64,000 nucleotides of DNA from Hyphomicrobium sp. (GCA_013141015.1 JABFRT010000010.1:1-64000), one strand, 5' to 3'. Positions 7,653 through 16,967 are shown, counted from the stretch's first letter. Translations and numbers: made by a program. The notes: generated from the sequence alone by a model not told the origin.

Positions 7653-10600
7653 ATGACGCGGAAAACATTTCAGGTTGCATCCGCCACAATTGGCGCGTGT
7701 ATGTGGTTCGTGCTTGCGGTTTTGATCGCCGCGCCCTCGCTTGCCCAAACCGCGATCATCAAACGGGGCGATGCCGTCGTCACCGGGTTCTCCGGCTCCA
7801 AGACCGCAAGGGACGTGCCGGCCGACGTGCATCCGCTCGACCGGACGTTCATCGATTTGGACGGCAGCTCCGCCCAGGTGTTCGATCTGTCGGAGCTTGG
7901 CACAGGCCCGCGCGGACAAGTTTCCGACGTTGCCGCCAAACTCAAAATCAAAGCGGCGGAAACCGGCCAGGTGTTCGGCGTGACGCTGGACGATACAGCC
8001 GCGCCGAATGCCTATGTGACGGCAACGTCGATGTTCGGCTTGCAGATTGTCGCGCGTGATCAGGATGGCAAGATAGGCCGTCTTGTCGATGGCGCAGCGG
8101 ATGGCGAATGGATGCCCGGCCAGTTCGGTCCCGGCAACAACCCCGGCGCGATTTACAAGATCGACGGCGTCACAGGAAAAGCCTCGCTGTTTGCGACGGT
8201 CAAACTCGATGGCCGCGACAATGCCGGGCCAGCGCTCGGCAATATCACGTTTGATGCGCGGACGCGCCAGCTGTTCGTCTCCGATCTCGAGACCGGCATG
8301 ATCCACCGCATTACGCTCGATGGCCAGGAACGCGACGTGTTCGATCACGGTGACGCTGGCCGCAAGGCGCAGGAACTCGATGTTGTCGCCTATGACGAGA
8401 CGCGGCGCATGGATATCAAGCGCGCCTCGTTCAAATCCGAAGATCCGGCGACCTGGGGCTATGCGGACGCGCGCCGCCGCGTGTTCGGTCTGGCGGTTTC
8501 CAAGGGCCGCTTGTACTACGGCATTGCGGAAGGCCCGTCGGTCTGGTCGGTCTCTATCGATGACGAAGGCGATTTCGGCGCGGATGCGCGCATTGAGCTG
8601 GAGCCGAAGGGCACCAACGCCGGGACCGACATCACCGATATTCTGTTCGACGGAGCTGGCGTGATGATCCTGTCGCAGCGCGGCGGCATTACCGGCAACT
8701 ACGACTACACGACATTTGCCAAGCCGCAGCAGTCGAGCGTGCTGAAATACAAGTGGAGCGAAAAAGAAGGCCGCTGGCTGGATGCGCCCGGCGAATACGC
8801 GATTGGCTTGAAAAGCGATTTCCACGCCACCCAGGGTGGCGTGGCGTTGAACTACGGCTACGACAAGTCCGGCAACATCAACTACGGCGCCTGCCGCCAG
8901 ACGCTGTGGACGACCGGCGAACATTTGCGCGAGGGCGACGACCTTGTGCGCGTCTCTAGCGGCGGGGCGCGGATCGTATCGGGCTTGCAGGGAAACTATA
9001 AAGCGCGCCTGCGCCCCGACAACGCGCCGCCATTTGAATCGTGGTTCACCGATTACGATGGCCGCCACGAAGACGCGCAAGCCTTCGGCCATATTGGCGA
9101 CGTGGCGATTTACGCGCCGTGCGAACCGTCAAAGGCTTCGCCGCCGCCAGTGGGAACCGATGGCTACGTTCCGGAAGACCCGGAATGGTATCCGCCGTAC
9201 ATTCCGCCATCCGATGAGCCGGGTCTGACACTCGAAAAGCGCTGCCACCCAGGCGCGATCGGCGGCAAAATCCGCTGCACGATTTCAGTCAAGAACCTGT
9301 CGGGTAAAATCGCTAGCCAGGACATCAAGATCACCGACGTGACCAAGACCATGTTTGGTCCAGGTGCCGGAACGGTGGTGCCGATTGCGTCCGCGATACC
9401 GCTCAACCCGGGATTCACGTGTTCAGCAACGCCAACGCTCGACTTCTGGTGCACGATGCCAGCCGCAGTTCTGCTGCCGGGTGAAGCGGCGGGCGTCGAT
9501 GTGTTCATCGATACGCATGACCTGGCGATGGCCGGAAACCTCGGCTTCCGCAACTGCGCATATCTGAAACACCCGGACGGCTACGCGAAGGCCTGCGCTG
9601 AGGGCGGCACCGATATCGTTGTCGAAAAAATCGGGCCAGGCGTCTGCTTGCCGGGGGCTAACTGTAAGTTCGGTTTGAAAATCGCCAACGTGGGCACGAT
9701 GCCCTACAATGGCGACGTGTTGCTGGCGGATGCGATGTTCGTCGGCGGCGCGGCTGTCAATGCGCCCGTCACGGCTGTCAATCCGCCGATCCCGTGCATC
9801 GCCGGTAATACCAACCAGCTGCCGTTCACGTGCGTGACGCCGCTGTCGCTGATGCCGGGCGAAGAGCACACCCACTGGGTCGACGTGACGATGCCGGCTC
9901 CTGGCGGGTATTGGGCGCACAACTGCTTCGGCGCGCTTGATCCGGCGTTGATGCCGGTTGGACCGGTGCCGCCAGGACTTGGACTTGGTGGCGCGGGCGC
10001 TGGCAACCCGAGTTGCGTCTGGGTGCACGTGCCGTTGCCGAAGCCCAACTTGAAGCTGACCAAGTCAACGCTCAATGGCGGGCTGTGCGATAAGGTTGGC
10101 GCAAACCTGCACTGCAAATATGAAATCGCAACCCGCAACCAGGATGCGATTGCATTCAACGCGCCGTTGAAAATAACGGAAACGGTTGCGGCAGGCGCAA
10201 CGTTGATTGCCGCGACTGCGCCGTGGGTGTGTGCGGGCGGGCCGCCGGACTACGTTTGCGATACCGGCGCGAATGTCGCGATCCCCGCTGGTGGCACGGT
10301 CAAGTTCAACGTGACGGTGTCGATGCCGGTCGCGGTTTCGGAAGCGTCGTTCTGCAAGGTGCCAAATACGGCCAAGATCACGACGCCGGCCGGCGGCGCG
10401 GCACCGAACCTGGATGCAGGCGACGATCAGTCTTCGGCAACGGCCTCGACGTTCGGCTTGTTCTGGGAAGACCCGGTCACGGGCATCACATTCGTGATGT
10501 GCGACCCGACCAACTTGAAGGTCGAGAAGAAATCCATCGGCGACTGCACCAAATCCGGCGACGCGTTCAGCTGCGGCTATGACGTGACCGTGACCAACAC

Positions 10601-11879
10601 AGGTCCCGATCCGTACAAGGGCCCGGTGCGGCTTGATGAGAAATTCGGAACGGCTCCGCAAAGCGTGACGTTCGGCGGCGACTTCACCTGCAATGGTGGG
10701 GCTGCTGACTACAAATGCGAGACGCCGGTCGTGACTTTGGCGAAGGGCCAGAGCCTGACGGTGACCGTCAAAGCCAAGGTTGCGGCTCAAGGCGCGTGCG
10801 ACTTGAAGAACACCGCGACGATGACCTTCCCGCCGGTCGGCTCGAAGGGCAATGGCAAGGGCGATGACGACAGCGCATCGGCGTCCGCCAACGTGCCGTC
10901 AGCCGATTGCGACCGGCCGCAGACGACGCCGGTGCCGCCAGTGCGCCGTTGCCCGGACGGATTACCAGTGCCGCGTTCGGGCAAGTGCCCGTGCCCGGAT
11001 GGCAAGGTGTGGAGCCGGTCTTCGAATTCATGCGAAGGCGATGAGCCAGACGAGCCGCAGGGTTGCACGCCGGGTCCGCACGAGTTCAAGACCGCGAAGG
11101 GCCGCTGCATCTGCGACGACGGCTATGCACGCAACGACCTGGGCAGGTGTGTACCAGAAGACAACGAGCCGCAGGGTTGCGTTCCGGGTCCGCATGAGTT
11201 CAAAACGCCGAAAGGCCAGTGCGTCTGCGAGGACGGCTACGAGCGTGCCAACAACGGACCCTGCATCAAGGAACAGGTAGAGACGACACCTGAACCGCAA
11301 GGCTGCACGCCAGGGCCGCATGAGCACAAGTCCCGCAAGGGCGCGTGCGTGTGCGACGACGGTTTCTCGCGCAACGGCAAAGGCCGGTGTGTGGCAGACA
11401 GCAACCCGGCCGGCGACTGCAAGGACAAAGGCTGGCGCTGGACGGGCTCGCGCTGCGTGCCGCCCGCTGACCCGGGTGCGGATTGCCGCAACGACGGCGG
11501 CAAGTGGACGGGATCGCGCTGTGTCTATCCGCCGAAAGATCCGCCGAAGCCTAAAGTCTGCCCGGATGGCACGCACGGCCGGTGGCCGAACTGCCAGAAG
11601 GACCGCGTCGACCCGCCCAAGCCGAAAAAGTGCCCGCGTGGCATGCTTGGTTCGCCACCCGAGTGCTACTGGCCGAAACCGGACAAGCCGAAGTACGATC
11701 CGCCGAAGATCAAGGTGCGCCCGGAAGTCATCAGGCCGCCAAAGTTCAACCCGCCGGTGTTCAAGCCGAACCTGAACTTCAAGCCGAACTTCAACCCCGG
11801 TATCGGCCGGCAAGGTCCGCCGATGCGCGGTGGCGGCGGCTTCGGCGGCGGTGGCGGCATGATGATGAAGAAGTTTTGA
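7653..11879 (+). CDS. Very large secreted DUF11 and Cys-repeat protein
   Basis: A 1408-residue exported protein. I chose the ATG at 7653 because it begins a clear signal peptide (MTRKTFQVASATIGACMWF, ending AAPSLAQ). Residues about 40-490 resemble a beta-propeller of NHL/SMP-30 type (for example GAIYKIDGVTGKASLFATV). Residues about 525-1080 hold several DUF11/isopeptide-like beta-sandwich repeats with paired Cys (LTLEKRCHPGAIGGKIRCTI; LKVEKKSIGDCTKSGDAFSC). Residues about 1136-1250 carry three EGF-like repeats of the form C-PGPHE-K-KG-C-C-DGF/Y-R-C. The tail is Pro/Lys-rich and ends GGGFGGGGGMMMKKF. It is probably a surface or matrix protein. It is divergent from a sigma/anti-sigma/subtilisin operon and shares its promoter type. 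Confidence 0.85.
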   Translation: MTRKTFQVASATIGACMWFVLAVLIAAPSLAQTAIIKRGDAVVTGFSGSKTARDVPADVHPLDRTFIDLDGSSAQVFDLSELGTGPRGQVSDVAAKLKIKAAETGQVFGVTLDDTAAPNAYVTATSMFGLQIVARDQDGKIGRLVDGAADGEWMPGQFGPGNNPGAIYKIDGVTGKASLFATVKLDGRDNAGPALGNITFDARTRQLFVSDLETGMIHRITLDGQERDVFDHGDAGRKAQELDVVAYDETRRMDIKRASFKSEDPATWGYADARRRVFGLAVSKGRLYYGIAEGPSVWSVSIDDEGDFGADARIELEPKGTNAGTDITDILFDGAGVMILSQRGGITGNYDYTTFAKPQQSSVLKYKWSEKEGRWLDAPGEYAIGLKSDFHATQGGVALNYGYDKSGNINYGACRQTLWTTGEHLREGDDLVRVSSGGARIVSGLQGNYKARLRPDNAPPFESWFTDYDGRHEDAQAFGHIGDVAIYAPCEPSKASPPPVGTDGYVPEDPEWYPPYIPPSDEPGLTLEKRCHPGAIGGKIRCTISVKNLSGKIASQDIKITDVTKTMFGPGAGTVVPIASAIPLNPGFTCSATPTLDFWCTMPAAVLLPGEAAGVDVFIDTHDLAMAGNLGFRNCAYLKHPDGYAKACAEGGTDIVVEKIGPGVCLPGANCKFGLKIANVGTMPYNGDVLLADAMFVGGAAVNAPVTAVNPPIPCIAGNTNQLPFTCVTPLSLMPGEEHTHWVDVTMPAPGGYWAHNCFGALDPALMPVGPVPPGLGLGGAGAGNPSCVWVHVPLPKPNLKLTKSTLNGGLCDKVGANLHCKYEIATRNQDAIAFNAPLKITETVAAGATLIAATAPWVCAGGPPDYVCDTGANVAIPAGGTVKFNVTVSMPVAVSEASFCKVPNTAKITTPAGGAAPNLDAGDDQSSATASTFGLFWEDPVTGITFVMCDPTNLKVEKKSIGDCTKSGDAFSCGYDVTVTNTGPDPYKGPVRLDEKFGTAPQSVTFGGDFTCNGGAADYKCETPVVTLAKGQSLTVTVKAKVAAQGACDLKNTATMTFPPVGSKGNGKGDDDSASASANVPSADCDRPQTTPVPPVRRCPDGLPVPRSGKCPCPDGKVWSRSSNSCEGDEPDEPQGCTPGPHEFKTAKGRCICDDGYARNDLGRCVPEDNEPQGCVPGPHEFKTPKGQCVCEDGYERANNGPCIKEQVETTPEPQGCTPGPHEHKSRKGACVCDDGFSRNGKGRCVADSNPAGDCKDKGWRWTGSRCVPPADPGADCRNDGGKWTGSRCVYPPKDPPKPKVCPDGTHGRWPNCQKDRVDPPKPKKCPRGMLGSPPECYWPKPDKPKYDPPKIKVRPEVIRPPKFNPPVFKPNLNFKPNFNPGIGRQGPPMRGGGGFGGGGGMMMKKF

Positions 11880-11905
11880 TCGCAGCTAAGCCCGCAATTT
11901 AATAA

Positions 11906-11944
11906 ACGGCGTTCACTCTGCCTTTGCTGGAGAGTGAGCGCCGT
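11906..11944 (+). terminator. Probable terminator hairpin after the secreted protein gene
   Basis: ACGGCGTTCACTCT (11906-11919) pairs with AGAGTGAGCGCCGT (11931-11944) across an 11-base loop, with one wobble pair. It lies 26 bases after the stop. There is no clear T run on the plus strand, so termination may be weak or aided by other factors. Confidence 0.55.
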
Positions 11945-12077
11945 CTGCACTTTGGCTCACGTGCGCAACTTCCTATCTCCGCCACGAAACTTGTTGCGCA
12001 TTTGGCGGCGCGCCGCGATTGTCACGCATCAGATATAGGATAGCATCCGCGATGCTGAGCTGGTGCGGGAGTGGAGC

Positions 12078-13241
12078 GTGATAAGCGAACAGTTGGACCC
12101 CGCGTCTAACCTAACGAACGAGGCTATTTCTCACATATATGATTGCGCATTGCGCCCGGAGAAGTGGCCGGACGCACTGACTACAATTTCCAACGCTTTG
12201 AATGCAGCCGGCACATTGCTGTATTTTCAGCGTGCCGATGGCAGCTATTCGATGCTGCACAGCCCAAGCCTCGATAATGTGGTCAACGATTTTTTCACCG
12301 GCGGATGGGCAACCCGCGACATTCGCGCGATCCGCTCGCAGGAAGCTGGCGTGTTCGGCAAGCAGACGATTGTAACCGATGCCGACGTTTTTACCGAAGA
12401 GGAAATGAACACGCTCCCCTTCTATACGGAGCTTCTGGCGCCTCACAAATTGCGCTGGTGCATGGCGGCCAGCGTGTCCCCCGACCCCAAAGAGTATGTC
12501 GTGTTCAGCGTTCAGCAGTATGCCGTGCGCGGGGCTTTCGATAAAAGCGCGCAAAAGCGGTTGGAGCTTCTGGCCAGCCACGCCGAGCGATCACTGCGGT
12601 TGAGTTGCCATCTGATGCGCGCAGAACTTGCAAACACGGCGCTAGGCGAGGCGCTCAATCGCGTCGGTTGCGCGGTCGTGCTGTTGGATGCGACGGCCAA
12701 GCCTGTCTTCTCCAATGCGCTTGGCCGCAACCTCGCTGCAAAACTTGGCCGTTACTCGATTGGCGATGCCTGGCCGAACCCGCTCCGGGCACCGCAGAAT
12801 TCATCCGGCATTGCTGCATTGGCGGCGGAAATCCAGCAGGTCAACGCGCACGGCCCATCCGCAAACAACACACCCATCCTCATGCAAAACGAGGCTGGTG
12901 AGCGAACCGTCGTCTATGTTTTGCCGGTTACGAAAGACGGACGCAGCACGCTGGAAGTCAGCTTCGGAGACGTGAATACCATCGTTGTCGCAATGACCCA
13001 GCAAGACAATCAACCCGTGGACCCGGCGATAGTCAGAGACATGCTCGGTATTACACTTGGAGAAGCCCGCGTTGCCAGCCTCGTCGGGGCCGGTTTTTCG
13101 CCGCGTGAAGCCGCCGGCAAGCTGGGCATTGCCGAAGATACGGCCCGGACGGTGCTGAAACGCGTGTTCAGCAAAGTGAATGTTTCAAAGCAAAGCCAGC
13201 TGGCGATCTTGTTGACACAGCTATCGTTCCGCCAACTCTGA
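12078..13241 (+). CDS. LuxR-family transcriptional regulator
   Basis: About 387 residues. The last 60 or so form a LuxR-type helix-turn-helix (LGEARVASLVGAGFSPREAA, then LGIAEDTARTVLKRVFSKVN). The first 330 residues form a PAS/GAF-like sensory part without a phosphorylation site. This layout is common in orphan LuxR regulators of Hyphomicrobiales. Two GTG starts are possible, at 12063 and 12078; I prefer 12078 because GGGAG lies six bases upstream. It precedes the molybdopterin oxidoreductase gene by about 190 bases and could regulate it, but nothing in the sequence proves that. Confidence 0.8.
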   Translation: MISEQLDPASNLTNEAISHIYDCALRPEKWPDALTTISNALNAAGTLLYFQRADGSYSMLHSPSLDNVVNDFFTGGWATRDIRAIRSQEAGVFGKQTIVTDADVFTEEEMNTLPFYTELLAPHKLRWCMAASVSPDPKEYVVFSVQQYAVRGAFDKSAQKRLELLASHAERSLRLSCHLMRAELANTALGEALNRVGCAVVLLDATAKPVFSNALGRNLAAKLGRYSIGDAWPNPLRAPQNSSGIAALAAEIQQVNAHGPSANNTPILMQNEAGERTVVYVLPVTKDGRSTLEVSFGDVNTIVVAMTQQDNQPVDPAIVRDMLGITLGEARVASLVGAGFSPREAAGKLGIAEDTARTVLKRVFSKVNVSKQSQLAILLTQLSFRQL

Positions 13242-13435
13242 CCCCGCAGTCCCCGGCAGACGGCCATTGCCGATTTCGCGCCGCATTCAGCCGTTGTGCG
13301 GTGCGGGATCAACTTCTGTCGGGGCGATGCGTTTGCACTTGATCACGACGGCGATGCGGGCGACGGTGCGCGCCTGATATTTGTCAGAACTCAGAGCCTG
13401 AACACAGGCCGCAAAAGTTCCTGGAGGAGCGCCGC

Positions 13436-15568
13436 ATGAACGAGCAACTTAAATCTGAAACGTTCCACGGCGCCTGCCCGCACGATTGCCCGGACACATG
13501 TTCGATGGTCTATGAGGTCAAGGGCGGAAAGCTGGTCGATGTGCGCGGCAACAAGGAGCATCCGATCACGCGCGGCGGGTTATGCGTGAAGCTGAAGGAC
13601 TTCCACGATCACCACGCCAATCCGGACCGCCTGATGTATCCGCTGATGCGCACGGGGCCGAAGGGTTCGAAGCAGTACAAGCGCATCACGTGGGACGAAG
13701 CGATCTCGACGATCGGCAAGAAGTGGCGCGAGATCATTGCGGAATATGGCGCGCAAGCCATCATGCCGCAAAGCTATCTCGGCAACATGGGCCTCGTGCA
13801 GGGCATCAACTCCGGCGACCCATTCTTCAATCGTCTCGGCACAACGGTGAACGAGAAAACCTATTGCACGTCGGGCTCATCGACCGCGTGGCTGCTGACC
13901 CACGGGCCGACCGGCGGCGTGGACCCTGAGAGCTTCGTGCATTGCAAGTATATCGTGATCTGGGCGTGCAACTCGATTTCGACCAATTTGCATCATTGGC
14001 CGTTTGTGCTGGAAGCGCAAAAGCGCGGCGCGAAAATCGTGGTCGTGGATAGCTACCGCTCGCGCACGGCGAAGGCCGGCGACTGGCACATCTGCCCGAA
14101 ACCCGGCACCGATGGCGCGCTGGCGATGGGCATCATCAAGTCGCTCGCCGATCAGGGCCTCGTCGATCAGGATTACGTCGATAAGCACGTCAACGGCTGG
14201 CCGGAACTGAAAGCCCGCGCGGCCGACTTCACGCTCGAATACGTCGAGAAAATCACCGGCGTGAAGGCCGCCGATATCAAGAAATTCGCCTATGAGTTTG
14301 CAACCGCGCAACCGTCCGCCATCCGCATTGGCGTCGCGATTGAGCGTTCGGCGGGCGGTGCGCAGGCCTCGCGCGCGATTTATGCGCTGCCAGCCCTCGT
14401 TGGATCGTGGAAGCATGTCGGCGGCGGCATGTTGCAGTTGCCGCTCTGGGACTTCCCCGTGGATTGGGTGAAGGCCGCGCGGCCCGACTGGATCCGCCCC
14501 GGCACGCGGGTCGTCAACAATTTGCGTTTAGGCCAAGCGCTGACCGGTGAAATGAAGCTCGATCCGCCGATCAAGAGCCTGTTCGTGTTCTGCACCAATC
14601 CGGTCAGCCAATCGCCCGAGACCAACAAGATCGTTGCGGGGTTGCAGCGCGAGGATTTGTTCACTGTCGTCTCTGAGCACTTCATGACGGATACGGCGAA
14701 GTACGCCGACATTATTCTTCCAGCCGCGATGGCGGGCGAAGCCGAAGACATGATGTGGTCGTGGGGCCACTTCTACTTCACTTACAATCAGAAGGCCGTC
14801 GAGCCGCCGGGCGAATGCAAGCCGACGTCGGATATGTGGCGGCTGCTCGCCAAGGAAATGGGCTTCGATGACCCGGTCTTCAAAATGACCGACAGCGAGC
14901 TGTGCGCGGCCTACATCAATTGGGACGACCCCAAGATGGGCGGCATCGACATGGAGTACTTCAAGAGGCACGGCTACTACCGCATCGACGTCGGCCCGGT
15001 CGATACCCGCACGCCGCACAAGGACGGCAAGTTCCCGACACCGACGGGCAAGGTCGATCTGTTGTTGATTGGCGCCAAAAACTTCGTCGCGCCGCCGTTC
15101 CGCGCGATGTATGAGGCCGAACAAGACGGCACAGATATAGATCCGCTGCCGGGCTATATCGCGCCACGCGAGACGCCTGAGACGAACGGCGACCTCGCCA
15201 AGCGCTATCCGCTCAACATCATCTCGCCGAAGAGCCACGCATTCCTGAACTCTTGCTACGCCAACGAAAAGCACAAGATCAAAGCCCAGGGCGAACAGTT
15301 CGTAATGATTTCGCCAACGGACGCCGAGTGCCGTAATATTCGCGAAGGCGATCCGGTGCGCGTCTCGAACGACCGCGGCGCGTTTGAAGGCGTGGCGCGC
15401 GTGACGGATGACGTGAACCCCGGCATCGTGGTCGCGACGCTCGGCTACTGGCGCTCGCTCAACCGTTCGGACGGATCGGTCAACTCGATTTCGTCGGACG
15501 CCTGGTCCAGCATCGGCCGCGCGCCGACGTTCTCGGACAATCTGGTGCAGGTCGTCAGGGTGAATTGA
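13436..15568 (+). CDS. Molybdopterin oxidoreductase, single-subunit DMSO-reductase family
   Basis: A 710-residue enzyme of the formate dehydrogenase/DMSO reductase superfamily. Cys14, Cys18, Cys22 and Cys50 (CPHDCPDTC and GGLC) form the N-terminal 4Fe-4S site. The bis-MGD domains follow, with TYCTSGSSTAW as the likely metal-ligand region (Cys or Ser, not settled) and a C-terminal molydopterin dinucleotide-binding domain (EGDPVRVSNDRGAFEG). There is no Tat or Sec signal, so it is cytosolic. No electron-transfer or membrane subunit lies beside it, and the substrate cannot be named. GGAGGA precedes the ATG. Confidence 0.85.
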   Translation: MNEQLKSETFHGACPHDCPDTCSMVYEVKGGKLVDVRGNKEHPITRGGLCVKLKDFHDHHANPDRLMYPLMRTGPKGSKQYKRITWDEAISTIGKKWREIIAEYGAQAIMPQSYLGNMGLVQGINSGDPFFNRLGTTVNEKTYCTSGSSTAWLLTHGPTGGVDPESFVHCKYIVIWACNSISTNLHHWPFVLEAQKRGAKIVVVDSYRSRTAKAGDWHICPKPGTDGALAMGIIKSLADQGLVDQDYVDKHVNGWPELKARAADFTLEYVEKITGVKAADIKKFAYEFATAQPSAIRIGVAIERSAGGAQASRAIYALPALVGSWKHVGGGMLQLPLWDFPVDWVKAARPDWIRPGTRVVNNLRLGQALTGEMKLDPPIKSLFVFCTNPVSQSPETNKIVAGLQREDLFTVVSEHFMTDTAKYADIILPAAMAGEAEDMMWSWGHFYFTYNQKAVEPPGECKPTSDMWRLLAKEMGFDDPVFKMTDSELCAAYINWDDPKMGGIDMEYFKRHGYYRIDVGPVDTRTPHKDGKFPTPTGKVDLLLIGAKNFVAPPFRAMYEAEQDGTDIDPLPGYIAPRETPETNGDLAKRYPLNIISPKSHAFLNSCYANEKHKIKAQGEQFVMISPTDAECRNIREGDPVRVSNDRGAFEGVARVTDDVNPGIVVATLGYWRSLNRSDGSVNSISSDAWSSIGRAPTFSDNLVQVVRVN

Positions 15569-15596
15569 CGAGCTTATCCCGGCACCCTCATATCCA

Positions 15597-15737
15597 CCCG
15601 TCATCCCGTGCGCGGTGCAGTGTCCTTACGCTGCTCCGCAGACACGGGATCTTTGCGGCTCGAAATGCACGTTGAACAAGATCCCGGATCAGCGGCGCAC
15701 CAATGAAGGATTGCTGCGCCGCATCCGGGATGACGGG
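15597..15737. repeat. Palindromic intergenic repeat
   Basis: CCCGTCATCCCG (15597-15608) and its complement CGGGATGACGGG (15726-15737) bound an element of about 140 bp. A second internal stem (CCGGATCAGCGGCGCA with TGCGCCGCATCCGG) is present. Elements with these CCCGTCATCCCG ends are common between genes in alphaproteobacteria. It separates the oxidoreductase gene from the convergent membrane protein gene. Confidence 0.7.
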
Positions 15738-15762
15738 TATGACGTGTTGGTTACGGAGTTCG

Positions 15763-16191
15763 CTAAGAAAAGTTGCCCATTTTCCAAATGCACGACAGTG
15801 CGAGACTTCCAACCGCCAGCGCAACGACCGTCGTTTTCTGCCATTTCGAAAATTTTTCAAACCACCACGGGCAAAAAAACCAGATGAGATTAGAAAGTCC
15901 AACAAATGGGAAGAAAACCGAAATTCCCAGAAATGCAGAGCCGTCAGCAGCGGGCCTCCCCGTGAACAGGTGCGCGGACTGAACAAACACAATAAGAAAC
16001 AGCCCAGCTGCGGCCGTCCCCACCACAAGAGTTTCTAAAAGCAGATCGATGGGCCTTGGCTTTGACCGCCGCGCCGGACATCTTGCAGCGGCATAGACGA
16101 TACCACAGCCAACGGCCAGCGCAGCGAAGTACGGCCCTGGTCCAATCAAGTAATCGAGGATTTGGCTGTCCCAAGGTCTCTCAATTGCCAT
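15763..16191 (-). CDS. Small hypothetical membrane protein
   Basis: A 142-residue protein with about four hydrophobic segments: residues 18-36 (PYFAALAVGCGIVYAAA), 49-70 (LLLETLVVGTAAAGLFLIVF), 86-106 (FLGISVFFPFVGLSNLIWFF) and 118-135 (TTVVALAVGSLALSCIW). Basic residues between the first two suggest a cytoplasmic loop. The hydrophobicity pattern is far too regular to be chance. No family is recognised, and the convergent and divergent neighbours give no functional hint. Confidence 0.55.
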   Translation of the reverse strand: MAIERPWDSQILDYLIGPGPYFAALAVGCGIVYAAARCPARRSKPRPIDLLLETLVVGTAAAGLFLIVFVQSAHLFTGRPAADGSAFLGISVFFPFVGLSNLIWFFCPWWFEKFSKWQKTTVVALAVGSLALSCIWKMGNFS

Positions 16192-16311
16192 TTCGCGTTC
16201 TCACCGTGCCCTGGAACATGTGCGTCACAGACCGCCCTGGTTCGCCGCCTGCCGATTATACCAAATTAGAAACACAAGCGGCAACCCGCCAATCATGAGA
16301 AAGGCAACGTG

Positions 16312-16340
16312 TTGTCAAACGTAACGTTACATGCTACAAT
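16312..16340 (+). promoter_or_regulatory. Housekeeping-type promoter of higBA
   Basis: TTGTCA (16312-16317), 17 bases, then TACAAT (16335-16340): near-consensus sigma-70 elements with ideal spacing. The expected transcription start falls at about 16347, which is the A of the higB ATG. The toxin message would then have no leader. Confidence 0.75.
16321..16330. promoter_or_regulatory. Predicted HigA operator
   Basis: GTAACGTTAC is a perfect 10-base palindrome sitting between the -35 and -10 elements of the higBA promoter. HigA antitoxins repress their own operon by binding palindromes in the promoter, so this is the natural operator. The assignment is by position and symmetry only. Confidence 0.65.
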
Positions 16341-16346
16341 TGCCAA

Positions 16347-16625
16347 ATGATCGGCAGCTTCCGGCACAAGGGTCTTAAGCGCTTCTATGAGCATGACGAC
16401 CCGAGGTTGTTGCCGCGCGACATGATCGAACGTATCCGGGATATCCTGACGCTGCTTGACGCTGCCAGCGGTCCCGAAGATTTGAACCGTCCGTCGCTCC
16501 GGCTTCATGCTCTCAAGGGCAATCTGAAAGGCCTTTGGGCCGTCACGGTGCGGGCAAACTGGCGGATCATTTTCCGTTTCAACAACGGCGACGCTGTTGA
16601 TGTCGATTTTCTAGATTACCATTGA
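16347..16625 (+). CDS. higB: HigB-type toxin (RelE superfamily)
   Basis: A 92-residue toxin of the HigB/plasmid-maintenance killer family, ribosome-dependent mRNA interferases. The start IGSFRHKGLKRFYE and the core block LRLHALKGNLKGLWAVTVRANWRIIFRF are family signatures; Arg and Lys residues of the core are the presumed catalytic and RNA-contact residues. Length is complete. There is no ribosome site before the ATG, and the promoter places the transcription start at the ATG itself. It is the first gene of a toxin-first operon, with higA 12 bases downstream. Confidence 0.92.
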   Translation: MIGSFRHKGLKRFYEHDDPRLLPRDMIERIRDILTLLDAASGPEDLNRPSLRLHALKGNLKGLWAVTVRANWRIIFRFNNGDAVDVDFLDYH

Positions 16626-16637
16626 ACGGAGTTGCAG

Positions 16638-16952
16638 ATGAACCGCCGAGCCCGCCCCATGTCATCGATGAAAGCTCCCGCCCATCCAGGCCGATTGCTG
16701 AAGGACGATATCGATGCTCTTGGCCTGACCATCGCAGAAGCGGCGGAAAGCCTTGGCGTCACCCGGCAGCAGTTATATCGGGTTGTCAACGGCACCAGTG
16801 CGATCAGCCCCGAAATGGCGTTCCGGCTTGAGAAGGCCATTGGCACAAGTGCGGATACTTGGCTGAGGATGCAGGCCGCGTTCGACCTCAGCAGCGTACG
16901 GCGCCAGGGTGCAAAATTGAACATCAAGCGGCTCGTGGCCAAAGTGGCCTAA
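16638..16952 (+). CDS. higA: HigA-type antitoxin
   Basis: A 104-residue XRE-family DNA-binding antitoxin. The N-terminal HPGRLLKDDIDALGLTIAEAAESLG and the following TRQQLYRVVNGTSAISPEMAFRL form the helix-turn-helix; TWLRMQAAFDLSSVR is the usual HigA C-terminal helix. The ATG at 16638 has GGAG six bases upstream, unlike the toxin, so antitoxin synthesis should be favoured. It neutralises HigB and represses the operon. Confidence 0.92.
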   Translation: MNRRARPMSSMKAPAHPGRLLKDDIDALGLTIAEAAESLGVTRQQLYRVVNGTSAISPEMAFRLEKAIGTSADTWLRMQAAFDLSSVRRQGAKLNIKRLVAKVA

Positions 16953-16967
16953 CCCCACCCCGCCCTG

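Noticed and set aside
7275-9092. 605-residue open frame on the minus strand
   Set aside because: It runs antisense to the large secreted protein gene and overlaps the sigma gene and its promoter; its Arg/Ala/His-rich composition is that of an antisense frame in GC-rich DNA.
14528-15604. 358-residue open frame on the minus strand
   Set aside because: Antisense to the molybdopterin oxidoreductase gene; Arg/His/Val-rich without a domain.
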